64,000 bases of DNA from the NCBI GenBank assembly GCA_002633025.1, contig NMRB01001277.1, positions 123,816 to 187,815 on the forward strand, given 5' to 3'. The notes under the pieces were generated by a model, which saw nothing but the letters and a program-made list of their open reading frames with translations, did not search any database and was not told where the DNA came from. Positions within the stretch are counted from its first letter, which is position 1. The number at the start of each line of letters is the position of its first letter. The position numbers and the translations under genes are program-made. Shown here one piece after another: positions 12,601 to 24,351 of the stretch. Source of the DNA: Notospermus geniculatus. Taxonomy: Eukaryota > Nemertea > Pilidiophora > Heteronemertea > Lineidae.

Positions 12601-15600
12601 ATTACATGGAGAGCAACGAACTGAAATTCGTAAATTGGCGGAACCAGTACCCAATATTTTTCTGATAAAATTTCAACTTATGTCCTGAATGATATTTTGT
12701 CCTGTGTGATATTTAACAAAATGTTTTGTTACATCTTTCAGGACCTCGATCGGATGGCGATGAAAACATGGAGCGATACGGGGGCCAACATCACGGGGTT
12801 CCGTCTCATACGACCGGATCATTCCGATACGGTGCATTCAATGGACGATGCATTGGCCCACGACGCTGTGGTCATCATCAGGGAGGCGGTGATCAACTGG
12901 TTGAACACGCTTACCGCCAGAGAACGAATGCTAAAATCCACGGTCAGAGGAAGGGCCATCTTGCAGTATCTAACTGAGGTCAGCTTACTTCTGCAACGCT
13001 GCAGTTCTAATTGCTCTGCCATCCAAAATGTGTCGTACAAATTTGCTTCTCTATCCTGAAGAATGGCAATTTAGAGAGGTGGAAAAAGTACACGCCCACA
13101 TTGTTACATGTGGTCTCGTACTCAAAGTAAAGGAAAGGTCGACAAACGCAGGATTTGCTCTTCCAAAATGAATATCATCCAAAGGATCTTGTCATTTAAT
13201 CATTCGTCGTTCTCTTTGCAGGCCCAAACGGAAGGAGTCACTGGGTGGATACAGTTCGACTCTCTTGGACGCCGAACGAATGTTTCTCTGGATATCGTCG
13301 GTCTGGATCAGGAAGGTCTTTATAAGGTAACTGGAAAGAATACACTGGTTAATGTACAAAGGCTTTTCAAAATACATGTAGGGCCTACATGTAAACTGCA
13401 CATAGGCAAATGCGTCAGTCCTCACTAACGATACCACGCTTTTGTTTTTTACAGAAAGGAGAATGGAAAGAAAGCTACCCAAGTTTGGCAGAGCGTATGC
13501 ATACAAATGAAACAACGAATACCAGGAGCCAGCAAATGCCTCTTGGCGTGTCTCCTGTTCGGATAGTAACAATATTGGTGAGTACGCCTATATGATAACG
13601 GGTAGTGGCAAGACGCCCCAAGCAGAGGGTTACCAAGGAGCATTTTAGTTTCGATTATGATAGTCTTACGAAGGGAAGGAATTGTTCTATACCCCATTCT
13701 CTGACGTAGTTTTTGCAACTTCCAGGAGGAACCTTTCGTCATGCTGAGGGGCGATAACACAACCACAGGTAACGACAGATTTGAAGGCTACTGCATCGAT
13801 CTGTTAGCAGAAATGGTCAAGTACTTCCCTTTTAAATTTGAGTATGAAATATACTTAGTCCCTGATGGCCAATTTGGGGCTAGGAACGATAATGGTGAAT
13901 GGAACGGGATCATGAAGGAGCTGATAGTTGGAGTAAGTATTAAACTTCTGTTATTTTTGCTGGCACCTAGCATGATCATTTTTCTGGACTGTCTTGATGA
14001 TTGGCCCTTATTTCTTCCAGACCGCCGCCCTTGCAATTGCTCCTCTCACCATCACACTTGAACGGGAAGAAGCCATCGACTTCACAAAGCCTTACAAGAC
14101 ACTGGACATCAACATCTTGATCTTACAACCAGAGAAAGGGCGTTCACTTCTCCAGTTTCTGAGTCCGTTGTCTATCTATGTTTGGGGCACGATTCTGCTG
14201 GCACTAGTCGGGGTCAGCGTGGTGTTGTATACCATTGATAAGTTCCACCCAGACAGTGGAAGGACGGAGAATGACAACCATCGCTACACCATCAGAGAAA
14301 GCCTTTGGTTTTGCTATGCCGCTCTCGTCGGCGCTGGCACGGAGCAGACGCCCAAGAATCTATCGGCGAGGATTTTGAGCAGCGCCTGGTGGTTCTTTTC
14401 TCTTATCATAATATCGTCATATACAGGTGAGAGAATGGAAATGTTTTGTCGAGATCTAGAATAATCTCAGGTGATCTTTTAGGTTTTGGAATATTGTACG
14501 TTCAAGTTTCCAACGATAGAAAAGTTAAACAATCCGAGAAGCACTTATTGTGTTCGTTTCGCTTTGAAAGAGGGAGGTTGAATAATCCGAATCCCTTATT
14601 TTTCAGCCAACATGGCCGCCTTTCTTACCATGTCCCAAATTTCGGCTCCAATAAAGTCGATAGCAGACCTCGGAATGCAGAACAAAATTCAATACGGGAC
14701 AGTGAAAAATTCTCGGGCTGCAGAATTTTTCAGGAATTCAAAATCCCAAGTTTTTAAAAAGATGTGGACGCAGATGAACGAGGTTAATCCGGAGAGTATG
14801 GTACATTCGTCAAAAGAGGGCCATGATAAGGTGGGATATTCTTTATACAGCCACAAAAGCCACAGTATGACTGCGTACCGAGTCCAATGAAAGACGTTTT
14901 TGGGAACAATGCATGGGCGATGGTGTACATCGTGACATGATGATGTACAGTACACGTACAATGTACATCCATATTCCTTACATTTCAGGTGAAGGAAGGT
15001 TCATATGCCTTCCTTTGGGACTCCCCCGTCAACACCTATACGGCTACCCAAGATTGTGAGACCATGGTGCTCGGTGGCCCCTTTGATCGAAAGGGCTACG
15101 GCTTTGGTATACCAAAGGGTGCATCCTACAGAGATGAATTCACAATTGCACTGCTGAGGCTGAATGAACTTGGAGTCTTAGGAAACTTAGATAGAAAGTA
15201 CGTATGGTCCCAACTGAATACAGTCAAATTCGTAAATAAAGGTTGGCCAAAAGGAGAAAAAAAGGTCTATTCACGCGTCAAATCTGTTTTGCAAAAATCA
15301 TCAAAATTCTTAATGATTAAAATTCTACTCCTCAATGTCATTTTACTACAAAAAATTACAAGCTTTTAAATAAAACATCGTGGTTAACTTGAAATTCTTA
15401 TGGAGAAAGCTCTGTCGTAAAGGGTTGTTGAATCTGACTGACTTCCTTGCATTTGAAAAGTACCGGTAAAATGCCGACAGAACCAGAATCGGATGCAATC
15501 TCAGAAATCTATTCATATTGCAGATGGTGGGGAGATTGGAAATGTGGTAAAGTGCAAACAGTCAGAAAAGGCAAAAAGACCTGTGAAAATAGGTCTGTTT

Positions 15601-18600
15601 AAGAACAAGAAAGTGTCACACGTAGCTGTTGTTAGGTCGTGTAAAAATGTTGTTTGTACACCCTATTTTGGTTTCAGCACTTCATCTGTCAATTAGTTTA
15701 GGAAACGTACCTGAACTTTGAAAGTTCACCATGCACTTCTACCTACTCGATACTAGGTTCTGATGATTGCAGGCACAATCTGACTAGACATACATGTATA
15801 ATCTACTTAATTTAAACAGAATGTAATGCATGTATTTCACCACGTTGAAATGTTCGTCACGAAAATGGTTGTCCAAAGGGTCAAGATATCATGCCCCAAT
15901 AAAAAGATTAAAATTCCAACCCCTCCCTCTTTCATTCTAGTCTCAAGAACTGACTGAGAACGTTTGTTTTCTTTTTCGTATATCGTCATGTATTACGTCT
16001 GAAACGTGTACACCAGAATGACACGGTATTTCATAAGCTCAGCGTAGAAAAGTCACAGCTGCAAAATCCTTGCACACTCTATGTAGCAACGGCTATTCGC
16101 CATCTTGACACTGCTTTCGGTGTGACTGCCCGTCACTAACCAATCGGGGTCGTTTCTGTATTCAACGAAACGATGTTCCTTATTACGTGTACATGGTTAC
16201 AGTGCATGTCATTGTGAACCCCGTAGTTCTACGTGTTTCCCAAGAAAAAAAAACACGAAATTCGTGCCTTTTTAAATACCCGTGCATGGCATTGTTTTCG
16301 TTTTAGATACGCCTTTGTGATCATCCCAGACCATCTACTTCCACTGTCCTCGGTTTCCATTTCTTCAACTTGGTCTGATTTCGTCGTCAATACTCCTTCC
16401 CTTTTCTTGCAGATGGTGGGGGCAGGGTAAATGTGGTGACCCATCGGCCGTCAGCGTCGGAAGCAAGACGGCTCAGCTACACCTCGACAACGTTGGCGGC
16501 CTCTTCGTGATCATGATGTGCGCAATGGCTGTGGCTTTGGCCGTATGTGCAGCGGAGAAGCTTTGGTCTGTCTACCATTCACGGAAAGCGAACGTACGTA
16601 CGTACATGTACATGTACCTCGCCCTTCATTGAATGTGACGTTCTCGACGCGATATCTTTGCTCTGCGTCCAGACTGGTTGTTGATTCTGAGAGATGTTCC
16701 TATAAATGCATCGGTCTTTTTCCATGACGATATAAAACGACCAATAAGCCGCAAGAACTACAACGACCTAGAAATCACTGTTTTACCATGATTTGAGATC
16801 GTTCCTTTTTTCCTCTTGGGAATCTGCTCAAAGCAAATGGTTTCCGAAACGTCACGTCATCACTGGTCTAAACTTAGACTGGTCTAAATTTCATGCATTA
16901 GCAGCAAATTATCATCTCTCGACCTCAATCTTGAACTGAACAAATATTGTGTTCGCCCAAAGAACTGTTAACTACTTTGCAAATAGAGGATGAATTCCAT
17001 CACTTATGCCACAGAACAAATACTATAAATATTATATGTACAATGAACCTCGACAACGTTGGCGGCCTCTTCGTGATCATGATGTGCGCAATGGCTGTGG
17101 CTTTGGCCGTGTGTGCAGCGGAGAAGCTTTGGTCTGTCTACCATTCACGGAAAGCGAACGTACGTACATGTACATGTACCTCGCCCTTCATTGAATGTGA
17201 CGTTCTCGACGCGATATCTTTGCTCTGCGTCCAGACTGATTGTTGATTCTGAGAGATGTTCCAATGAAATGCATCGGTCTTTTTCCACGACGATATAAAA
17301 CGACCAATAAGCCGCAAGAACTACAATGACCTAGAAATAACTGTTTTACCATGATTTGAGATCGTTCCTTTTTTCCTCTTGGGAATCTGCTCAAAGCAAA
17401 TGGTTTCCGAAACGTCACGTCATCACTGGTCTAAACTTAGACTTGTCTAAATTTCATGCATTAGCAGCAAATTATCATCTCTCGACCTCAATCTTGAACT
17501 GAACAAATATTGTGTCCGCCCAAAGAACTGTTAACTACTTTGCAAATAGAGGATGAATTCCATCACTTATGCCACAGAACAAATACTATAAATATTATAT
17601 GTACAATGTATTTCATTCTCCCTTGGCCTATGGTTGACGGCAGTTAATCGTACTTAGTATAAACCATGCCTTTAGGCCTGGTTTAGGCCCGGTCGGGCCT
17701 ACCACAACGGTAGCGATGATTCACCTATTATTCGACGAGTAGAGGCCTATGTTTTAACAATGGAAGGAAACCTCGCTTAACGTTGTCGTTGTCCTAACGG
17801 GCCATGACCCCGGAGTCTGACTGAGTATTAACAGAACTTTATATAAGCAAACTTATGGAGTTTTGGTATTATTTCTATTCCTGGACATGTCACTGAATGT
17901 TCCATAATCTGCTTTAATCAGGTAGCATCTGGTGACATGGGTAAGCCTGCTTTCATACTTAGTAATTTATTGTTCATCAGTATGAACTTATAATTTCATA
18001 TTTTAATCTTTTTTGAAGGCTTTTGCATCCGCATGAAAAGTTTGTAGCGTTTTTTATAAGATTTTGCCCACGCCTTTGTTCCCTTGTTCAGTGGTACATG
18101 GTCTCCTACAGTCAAATAGTCCAGTCTGATTTGTTGCATGTGGCAGACACAATCCATTATACATTACATGTGTAGGCTACATTATATTGAAAATGAGAAG
18201 AACCATTCGTCCCTGCTGTATTCTGTAATTGAGGGGTTTTTTAGATCGAGATTACAAAATTGCGTACATGTTCTGTACATCGAGGTGGTTCGAGGCCAGA
18301 GAACGAACAATTTGAGAGTATTCATGTACTGGTAACAAATCGATTCGTTGGCCAGATTTAGCTTTACTTGCCTGCCACGTTGCTTGTCCTGCATGGAGTG
18401 CGTTGTGTAATGTATAATTGCAATTTCTTGGACATTCACGAAGCATGATTGTTTGGTAGTGCTCTGATGAATTGTGCTTATTTACTAACATGTCGCCCTT
18501 TTTACGTGGGCTGCTGCTTGACTTCTCGCAAACGAGTGCATCAGTCTCGAAGAGCAGTCAGTCCTTCGGCCTTGTTCTTTTCCATGCATGTAACTTATTT

Positions 18601-18723
18601 GCAATTGTTCATCTTCAGAGAGAGTCACAGAAGGTGAAGCTGCAGGACAAGTCCCTCTTACGACATATCACAAATGACAAAGATGAAGATGTAGAGGGGA
18701 GAGACAAACAAGATAGCGCCTGA
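6693..18723 (+). CDS. Ionotropic glutamate receptor 1 (AMPA/kainate/delta/phi superfamily), complete
   Basis: Ligand-gated cation channel subunit of the plasma membrane. Coding exons: 6693-6777, 9704-9856, 10250-10495, 12108-12286, 12442-12495, 12742-12978, 13222-13326, 13455-13577, 13726-13932, 14021-14426, 14607-14830, 14989-15197, 16413-16593, 18619-18723; phases agree and the total is 837 codons plus stop. A signal peptide (MATTKFMLISSVIFLVLYEK) leads into an amino-terminal domain. The S1 half-site has GNDRFEGYCIDLL and APLTITLEREEAIDF with the ligand-binding Arg. M1 is near LSIYVWGTILLALVGV, and M3 carries SSYTANMAAFLT split by an intron. S2 has YAFLWDSPV. TM4 is in exon 13, followed by a short basic tail. 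The Q/R-site position reads LVGAG, so alanine replaces Gln. The end of exon 2 (GTGTGT donor) is the least certain boundary. An upstream in-frame ATG near 6591 was passed over because the signal peptide follows the later ATG. Confidence 0.87.
8253..8383. mobile_element. Palindromic MITE, family A (GGGAGTTTTCGCAAAGCCCC ends)
   Basis: This 131-bp element consists almost entirely of terminal inverted repeats: GGGAGTTTTCGC and CCCCGAAACGCCAACGC at the left, their complement at the right. TA flanks both ends, as expected for a TA target-site duplication of Tc1/mariner-type or similar transposases. It sits in the first intron of iGluR1. Further copies occur at 20940-21050, 21488-21616 and 21938-22065. 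Confidence 0.82.
9111..9143. mobile_element. Fragment of family A MITE
   Basis: CTTGGCGCGTCGGGGGCTTT plus GCGAAAATTCTC matches the right end of the family A element. The partner arm is missing, so this is a decayed half copy. Confidence 0.55.
11263..11277 (+). other. Candidate 15-nt in-frame microexon of iGluR1
   Basis: A pyrimidine-rich acceptor (TTTATTGCAG) precedes 15 bases, which are followed by a GTATGT donor. Inserted between exons 3 and 4 it would keep phase 1 and add five residues (GIEGV type) to the amino-terminal domain. The paralogue shows no counterpart that I recognise. It may be chance splice-like sequence. Confidence 0.3.
11737..11988. mobile_element. MITE with TAATACCCCCATCACACTGA ends
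   Basis: A 252-bp sequence begins with TAATACCCCCATCACACTGA and ends with the reverse complement TCAGTGTGATGGGGGTATTA. The TA at each end probably includes the target duplication. There is no coding capacity. It lies in the iGluR1 intron before the exon at 12108. Confidence 0.83.
15524..15602 (+). CDS. Alternative terminal exon of iGluR1 lacking TM4
   Basis: After an acceptor (TTCATATTGCAG), this exon joins in correct phase to the exon ending at 15197. It encodes WWGDWKCGKVQTVRKGKKTC and five further residues before TAA at 15600-15602. The WWGDWKCG start matches the WWGQGKCG that begins the normal TM4 exon at 16413, so it is a homologous copy of the S2 end, but it stops before any membrane segment. 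An AATAAA lies 296 bases downstream. Use of this exon would give a receptor with an intact ligand core but no TM4 and an extracellular C-terminus. It may instead be a decayed exon duplicate. Confidence 0.5.
15898..15903 (+). promoter_or_regulatory. Possible polyadenylation signal for the short iGluR1 form
   Basis: AATAAA about 0.3 kb beyond the stop of the alternative terminal exon at 15524-15602. It supports a short transcript but could be coincidental. Confidence 0.3.
16481..17608. repeat. Two-copy tandem duplication, 566-bp period
   Basis: 16481-17046 is repeated at 17047-17608 with only a few substitutions and small indels, so the duplication is recent or allelic. The left boundary cuts through the middle of the TM4 exon of iGluR1, so the second copy carries only the 3' two-thirds of that exon plus its intron. 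Confidence 0.88.
17047..17159 (+). pseudogene. Partial duplicate of the iGluR1 TM4 exon
   Basis: It encodes LDNVGGLFVIMMCAMAVALA and the following CAAEKLWSVYHSRKAN in frame, almost unchanged from 16413-16593. It lacks the splice acceptor and the WWGQGKCG segment because the duplication began inside the exon. The donor GTACGT is retained. Without an acceptor it should not be spliced into the receptor. Confidence 0.75.
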
Positions 18724-19207
18724 ACATTTTTGTGATTGGGACTTTTATGTCACGAATCGAGTACGGAAAGGAGAGTGTTTTAGTGTGAACAAGCAATACA
18801 AAGCCATAAAATAGTCAGATATCACGCTTTCTCTTCCTTTGGTGTCGTTGGGGAGATGACACATCGAGGCAAATGACTGCAATATGAGTTTTAATGATTT
18901 TCTCGAAGTGGCGGACGATTGTGTCACGACCTCGGTGGTGAACCGGTGTAACGTGTGATTTGGTATTATCGGAAACGTATCAACGATTCTTTAGTTCCGG
19001 ATGTATAAAATTATAATTATGACCTTCATCGGCTCCGAATTCACTGCATTTTATCAGATACATTAACCAGCACCTTTGTGTGAACATATGATATGCACTA
19101 TTTAATTCGTCATTTCTCTTAAAATTTGTACAGTTAATGTTTGTAAATACAAAGGGACTCATTTAATTAGGCTGTCAATATTGTATGCCAATTAAATTAT
19201 CATGTAA

Positions 19208-19213
19208 AATAAA
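19208..19213 (+). promoter_or_regulatory. Polyadenylation signal, iGluR1
   Basis: AATAAA about 0.5 kb after the iGluR1 stop codon at 18721-18723, the first such hexamer in a plausible 3' UTR position. Confidence 0.45.
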
Positions 19214-19447
19214 GTGTTTTGTATGAGATTAATTGTTAGTTTTTATGTGTATGCGATTTTACGTGGCGATAGGAAGCTGTTTACTTATACATACAGATGA
19301 TATACATGTAATATCTGCACGTAGATTTTGGTGATTTGGGACTGTTACAAGGTCGTCAGCCGAGTGTGCTTACATAATGGGACGTGATCACGGAGTGAGA
19401 TTCCGAATTGAATGAAAGATGGCTAAGTGCCACTTTGCCATGACTAT

Positions 19448-19565
19448 GGCCCGTATTCTAGAAGCCTCCTTATTAACTCTAAGGTCCACTTTAATCTTTT
19501 GTATTCTACCCTGCAAACAATAGCTAAAGGTAGACTTATGTTAAGGAAGCTTCTAGAATACGGCC
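19448..19565. mobile_element. Short MITE with GGCCCGTATTCTAGAAGC ends
   Basis: GGCCCGTATTCTAGAAGCCT plus CCTTA at the left is mirrored by TAAGGAAGCTTCTAGAATAC plus GGCC at the right, over 118 bp with no coding content. Confidence 0.75.
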
Positions 19566-19605
19566 CCATATCTATCTGTTCATGCTACATGCACATAAGA
19601 TGCGA

Positions 19606-19690
19606 TTTGGCCTAGTGGTTAAGGCGTGCTGTCCGATTGATGCCTAATGCGAGGAACCGTGGGTTCGAGCGCGGTAGGAAGCTATGTCTT
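19606..19690 (+). repeat. tRNA-derived SINE head
   Basis: TGGCCTAGTGGTTAAGGCG resembles a polymerase III A box and GGGTTCGAGCGC a B box, with tRNA-like spacing. The ends do not pair into an acceptor stem and no CCA-compatible fold is obvious, so it is read as a SINE or a decayed tRNA rather than a functional tRNA gene. Confidence 0.5.
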
Positions 19691-20939
19691 TCACCTAGAA
19701 ACCCGTTATTTTTGACCGAAATTCTATGGAGAATATCGGGAGACCAACAACAGAATTAGATCGACGAAAGATTGCTGCCAAACTGAGGCTGAGATTACAT
19801 ATAGAGCTACATGTACACGGTATACGTGGTTTGCTGCACTTCGTTAGAACCTCGTCCCTGCGTTAGAATCGGCAGAGGACGCCTTCGTTCAGCTCATCGT
19901 GAAAGATACGGCTTGCTATCGAAAGAAATTCTCCAAACGAGGCAAATCCGCACGTGCGGGGCAGTCATTCCCCGGGAGTTATTGATGTGCAACTGAGACA
20001 ATTGTTTCAAGGTTATCATCTGTGGTCGCAAATCACATGATAATAGCCATCATATATTTTCATGTCATCAAGTCCATATCCATGACACAATAACCGATCT
20101 CCCCTCAGGAGCGTGAAATCAAAAAATCGTTGTTGTCCCAGCTGACTATTCATAATAGTTCACTAATGGAGGCAATTTGCCTAAGTAGATTTTGCAAATA
20201 TTGCATGTGATGTTGTGTTTAACATTAGCAGGACGTACATCGCAAGAGTCAAGTGTTGATCGGCCACTGGAACATGACATAAGGGATCAGCAGGATGTCG
20301 CCAGGATTCTCCTGTTGTTTTCCAGTCGTAGTTATCATTCAGTTGTGATCAGTGGTCAGCGAGTTCTAACATTGGTGAGATAAATCTTCGTGTCTAAGGT
20401 AGGTGACCATTTCATTCGAGTCAATAACTTGCTACAGGCCATAATTGTACCACAGGTGGGCCCAGGGCTACCAAATACGAGCATTCGACGACATAGTCCT
20501 CCCAATCTACATGTACATGTACTTATAAAAAAACTTACGTATTTTAATTTTTTTGACATATGTTTTTGTTTTTGTGTATTTCATATTGCTTTCCCTTCTG
20601 AACTAAGATTCGGTTTCGGCTGAAGATTTGAACATTAAGAAGTGTGACTTTAATTAAATTGTGTTGTGTCATACGAGGTGCTTTTCCGTTACATGTAGTA
20701 AAATGATCTCTGTTCTATATTTGGCACAGCAGCAGCATCAGCATCATCCTCTATACCGTCGAAGGTTTAGAGCTTGAAAGTTGATGAAAGTAGAATAAGT
20801 GTCCTTCGCAAGATTATAATGTCGCTATGTGTCGTAAACCGTTCTCCATTAAATGTCCGCTCTCCATTAAACGGCCGCTCTCCATTAAACGGCCGCTCTC
20901 CACTAAATGGCCCCTACGTTTATCCTAGGATATTACAGA

Positions 20940-21050
20940 TTTGTCGCAATGCCTCCCGAAACGCCAACGCGAACGCCAATCCCATTGTTCGACTATGCGA
21001 TGCCACGAATAGGATGGACGTTCGCGTCGGCGTTTCGGAGCTTTGCGAAA
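20940..21050. mobile_element. Family A MITE, diverged copy
   Basis: CCCGAAACGCCAACGCGAAC at the left and GTTCGCGTCGGCGTTTCGGA plus GCTTTGCGAAA at the right form imperfect inverted repeats matching the element at 8253-8383. The outer left end is degraded. Confidence 0.7.
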
Positions 21051-21052
21051 TT

Positions 21053-21330
21053 AAGCCGTGTTTACCTGACATCCGTTATCCGATATGCGATACGACGATA
21101 TCCGATGAAGCATTCGCTCCATGTAGTGATCGAGATGAAAAACGGATGCGATCTAGAGGTCACGTGGTGCAGCAGCAGCCAGGGTTTTCTTTTGTTTTCT
21201 GCTAGAATATCGCAACCTGTATCGCAGGTAGGTAAATGGATCAACACACGTTTTTTAATCGCATTTCGGACATCGCATATCGCTGTCGCGTTTCGCATAT
21301 CGCATCTCGGATGTCAGGTAAACACGGCTT
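21053..21330. mobile_element. Palindromic MITE, family B (AAGCCGTGTTTACCTGACAT ends)
   Basis: The left end AAGCCGTGTTTACCTGACAT is repeated inverted at the right as ATGTCAGGTAAACACGGCTT, and subterminal ATCGCATATCG-type words are also mirrored. A second copy lacking its left end occupies about 21686-21932. Confidence 0.78.
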
Positions 21331-21331
21331 T

Positions 21332-21485
21332 AAGCTTAGCGCACATGTCCGACAAAACTCAATGCGTTAGGGGTGTCTGTTAAAATCGACTCTCCTGGCT
21401 GAATGACGAGTCGACAGCGTTGGGTCAGTCGACTTTAAAAACACCCCTAACGGATCGAGTTTTGTCGGACATGTGCGCTAAGCTT
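21332..21485. mobile_element. Palindromic MITE, family C (AAGCTTAGCGCACATGTCCG ends)
   Basis: AAGCTTAGCGCACATGTCCG followed by ACAAAACTC at the left is exactly mirrored at the right, and inner GTTAGGGGTGT is mirrored by ACACCCCTAAC. The 154-bp element is immediately flanked by family B on the left and family A on the right. Confidence 0.8.
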
Positions 21486-21487
21486 TA

Positions 21488-21616
21488 GGGAGTTTTCGCA
21501 AAGCCCCCGAAACGCCAACGCGTAGGCCCTACGTTTATCCCTGGTGCTCTCTTCGTGGCATCGAACAATGGGTTTGGCGTTCGCGTTGGCGTTTCGGGGG
21601 CTTTGCGAAAACTCCG
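21488..21616. mobile_element. Family A MITE, third copy
   Basis: GGGAGTTTTCGCAAAGCCCC ends are mirrored at 21599-21616. This copy and its right flank (to about 21680) recur with a 450-bp offset at 21938-22130, showing that the element was duplicated together with neighbouring DNA. Confidence 0.8.
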
Positions 21617-21685
21617 TACTCTCTATTTACTGTTTATATACATGTATTTTATTTACGCGTGTCTATACACTGTAGCTGTCATGAA

Positions 21686-21932
21686 AAAAATGCGATACGA
21701 CGATATCCGATGAAGCATTCGCTCCATGTAGTGATCGAGATGAAAAACGGATGCGATCTAGAGGTCACGTGGTGCAGCAGCCAGGGTTTTCTTTTGTTTT
21801 CTGCTAGAATATCGCAACCTGTATCGCAGACAGGTAAATGGATCAACACACGTTTTTTTATCGCATTTCGGACATCGCATATCGCTGTCGCGTTTCGCAT
21901 ATCGCATCTCGGATGTCAGGTAAACACGGCTT
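21686..21932. mobile_element. Family B MITE, 5'-truncated copy
   Basis: Nearly identical to 21085-21332 from the GCGATACGACGATATCCGAT word onwards, ending in the same GGTAAACACGGCTT terminus, but without the left terminal repeat. Confidence 0.72.
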
Positions 21933-21937
21933 TAGTA

Positions 21938-22065
21938 GGGAGTTTTCGCAAAGCCCCCGAAACGCCAACGCGTAGGCCCTACGTTTATCCCTGGTGCTCT
22001 CTTCGTGGCATCGAACAATGGGTTTGGCGTTCGCGTTGGCGTTTCGGGGCTTTGCGAAAACTCCG
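21938..22065. mobile_element. Family A MITE, fourth copy
   Basis: Matches 21488-21616 almost base for base, one G shorter in the inner CGGGG run. The downstream flank, including a TTACGCGTGTCTATACACTG word, is also the same as after copy three. Confidence 0.78.
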
Positions 22066-24351
22066 TACTCTCTATTTACTGTTTATATACATGTATTTTA
22101 TTTACGCGTGTCTATACACTGTAGCTGTCATGAAAAAAACATTATTTACGACCGAAGGTGAAAAGATAATGTCTGCAGTTCATTATGTGCAACAATTAGG
22201 CCTATAATCTGAGGTAATTCATGGCCAGGCTGGACCCGCTTGCTTCAACTGCCATCAATACCAAAGTTCATGACCCATCCGTTATCGGCCTGCTCCAGTT
22301 GCCATCATCATTTAGTCACAACTTGAATGGGTATTACCAAAAATAGATAAAGACCAGTTTTGGTATTACATTAATTAAAGAACCCTATGTAAAGTCGACG
22401 CGGTTCAGCTTTTAACAGCCATAGGCCTGTATACAGAGTTGGTCTAAAAACGGGTCAGGACTTTCGCAGCCTACTTTTTATATGTATATAATGAACTCAG
22501 TCTAATCCAGTACTTTTTGACAGTTCTGGTGAGGCAAATAAACCATTCAGCTTCTGACTGATTTACCGATGAAGTAGATCCAATGGTATATTGCGTGAAG
22601 CTTTCCAATCGCAAATGTCTAATGGCAGACAGCCTGTCAAATTATCACCTGCTTGCTCTCGTCTCCAAAAAGGCTGGATTATAAATGTCCAGTGGGAAAT
22701 AGAACGGACGTTTTCCTTTTGAGTACCTAGATGGTTAAATGAGAAACAGGTGTCACTTGAAAGAGAAATGTTCCAACTCTTGGCTTGACTGCTGCTAATG
22801 TTCTGAGAGGTGAGATACCATAATATCCAAATTCGATATTTCGTGATGGCCTGGTCCATTAGTTGCTCCTCGAAACCACATTTCCCATAATACCCAAAGA
22901 ACTTCTTTTTAGCCTGATTCCCTCATAACTGCGTGGTTGTTGTTCGGTCAAAACCCCACGTAACATATTCTGTACCGGTATTTTGTGTGTTGATGAGCTC
23001 TCGAGATAGGCGTTAGACAAAAACTAAAGGCACTTGAAACGCTAGAATATCTCATCTTTCCTACTTCGGCAACACTTCGGAATTTCTGTGAGGTTAAAAC
23101 TCAATCAGAACTGTACGGAAAGTGCTGCATGTTGTTCGCGCTTCCGTTTATACTTTACGTCTCACAAAGAAGAGGATATGAATATCTTTACTATCAATAA
23201 CCACAGCACAACAGCATTTCAGTAACCTTCGATTTTATCTCTCGATTGTTACCAGCACGCCACTGAAGTGCAGGGCGTATACCCACGACCTTGCTGACGA
23301 GTTCTTGACAAGACATATGCAAATGGACAATAGATCTGTCGATAGCTTTCATTTGAAACGGCGTACAGGCGCGAAAATAGCACAGGAACCCCAAGTTGGG
23401 AGTGCAGAATCACTGTCATTTTAAGTGACCTATAACTAATCGAATTTTTTGGCTACTCTTTCTAGATTTATTTAACACGACGTTTCCACCAGTGTTCCCT
23501 GGTCGTTGTCAAGTGTGCAACGATTCACACTCACTGCACGATGTGTAAGGCCAAGTATTAATATAATATTATCAATGTGTATAACTTCAGTCACATTGGA
23601 TATTCCGTAAAACTGTTACGTTAAAACTAGACCATTCACCATTTCAGAAGCAATTAACGACATATCAACATTCCTATCCATACTATGGCTGTGATTGTGA
23701 GGAAAATATACATGCAAATAATTCCAAGGTCAAACGAGGAGAATTGTGAGGCACTAATGTAGAAACGACACATCGTGATTGGTTAAAAATCGGTTACAAT
23801 ATTGGTTACAAAATTACCAATGACGTACAACAAATAAAGGAAAGGGGAAATAATAATGCGTATTGTGTGTTAGCAAAAAAATAATTACCACCATTTATTC
23901 ATTGTACCAGACTTCTGATGATGTGCAATAGGGAGATTATGGATTCACTGTCCAGTCTCGTTTCGGAGTTTTTTTTGTAACTTCCGGTACCCCTTATCGT
24001 ACACGGCCCATGTAATGCAACCCGGTAGGGTAGGAGACAGATTTTTTTTGAGACTCTTGTTGCATGGTGGGGCATTCCTGTGCAGGATACCTTTTGCAAC
24101 CCTGTCGACGTCGGAATCTCTTGAGGCAGATGGGTTGGGAGTTGGTGGTCAGTGTCAGTGTGGATGGCCGTTGACAGTCATTGATGAAAAATTTTATCTT
24201 CCAAACCATCAATTCATGGCCATCCCAGGGGACCATTCCCCTGATACTGATGAACACGAGACAAATAGCCTTCATTTTATGACAATACACAGGACAAAAG
24301 GTGCAATAAGTGGCATTCATTGGTAACCACCATATTGTATCTTACAACATC

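Noticed and set aside
15198-15369. Read-through C-terminus of receptor 1 after exon 12
   Set aside because: The open frame continues past a GTACGT donor into lysine/leucine-rich sequence with no TM4, while the exon at 16413 restores the conserved WWG..KC and TM4.
19606-19690. Functional tRNA gene
   Set aside because: A and B boxes are present but no acceptor stem pairs and the flanks do not fold, so it is better read as a SINE head.
20774-22207. Open frames of up to 182 codons
   Set aside because: They lie inside palindromic MITEs and change with each copy; no transposase motif is present.
24015-24326. Overlapping open frames on both strands of about 105 codons
   Set aside because: No recognisable domain, no splice context and no neighbouring exon; possibly a decayed element, but I cannot support a gene.
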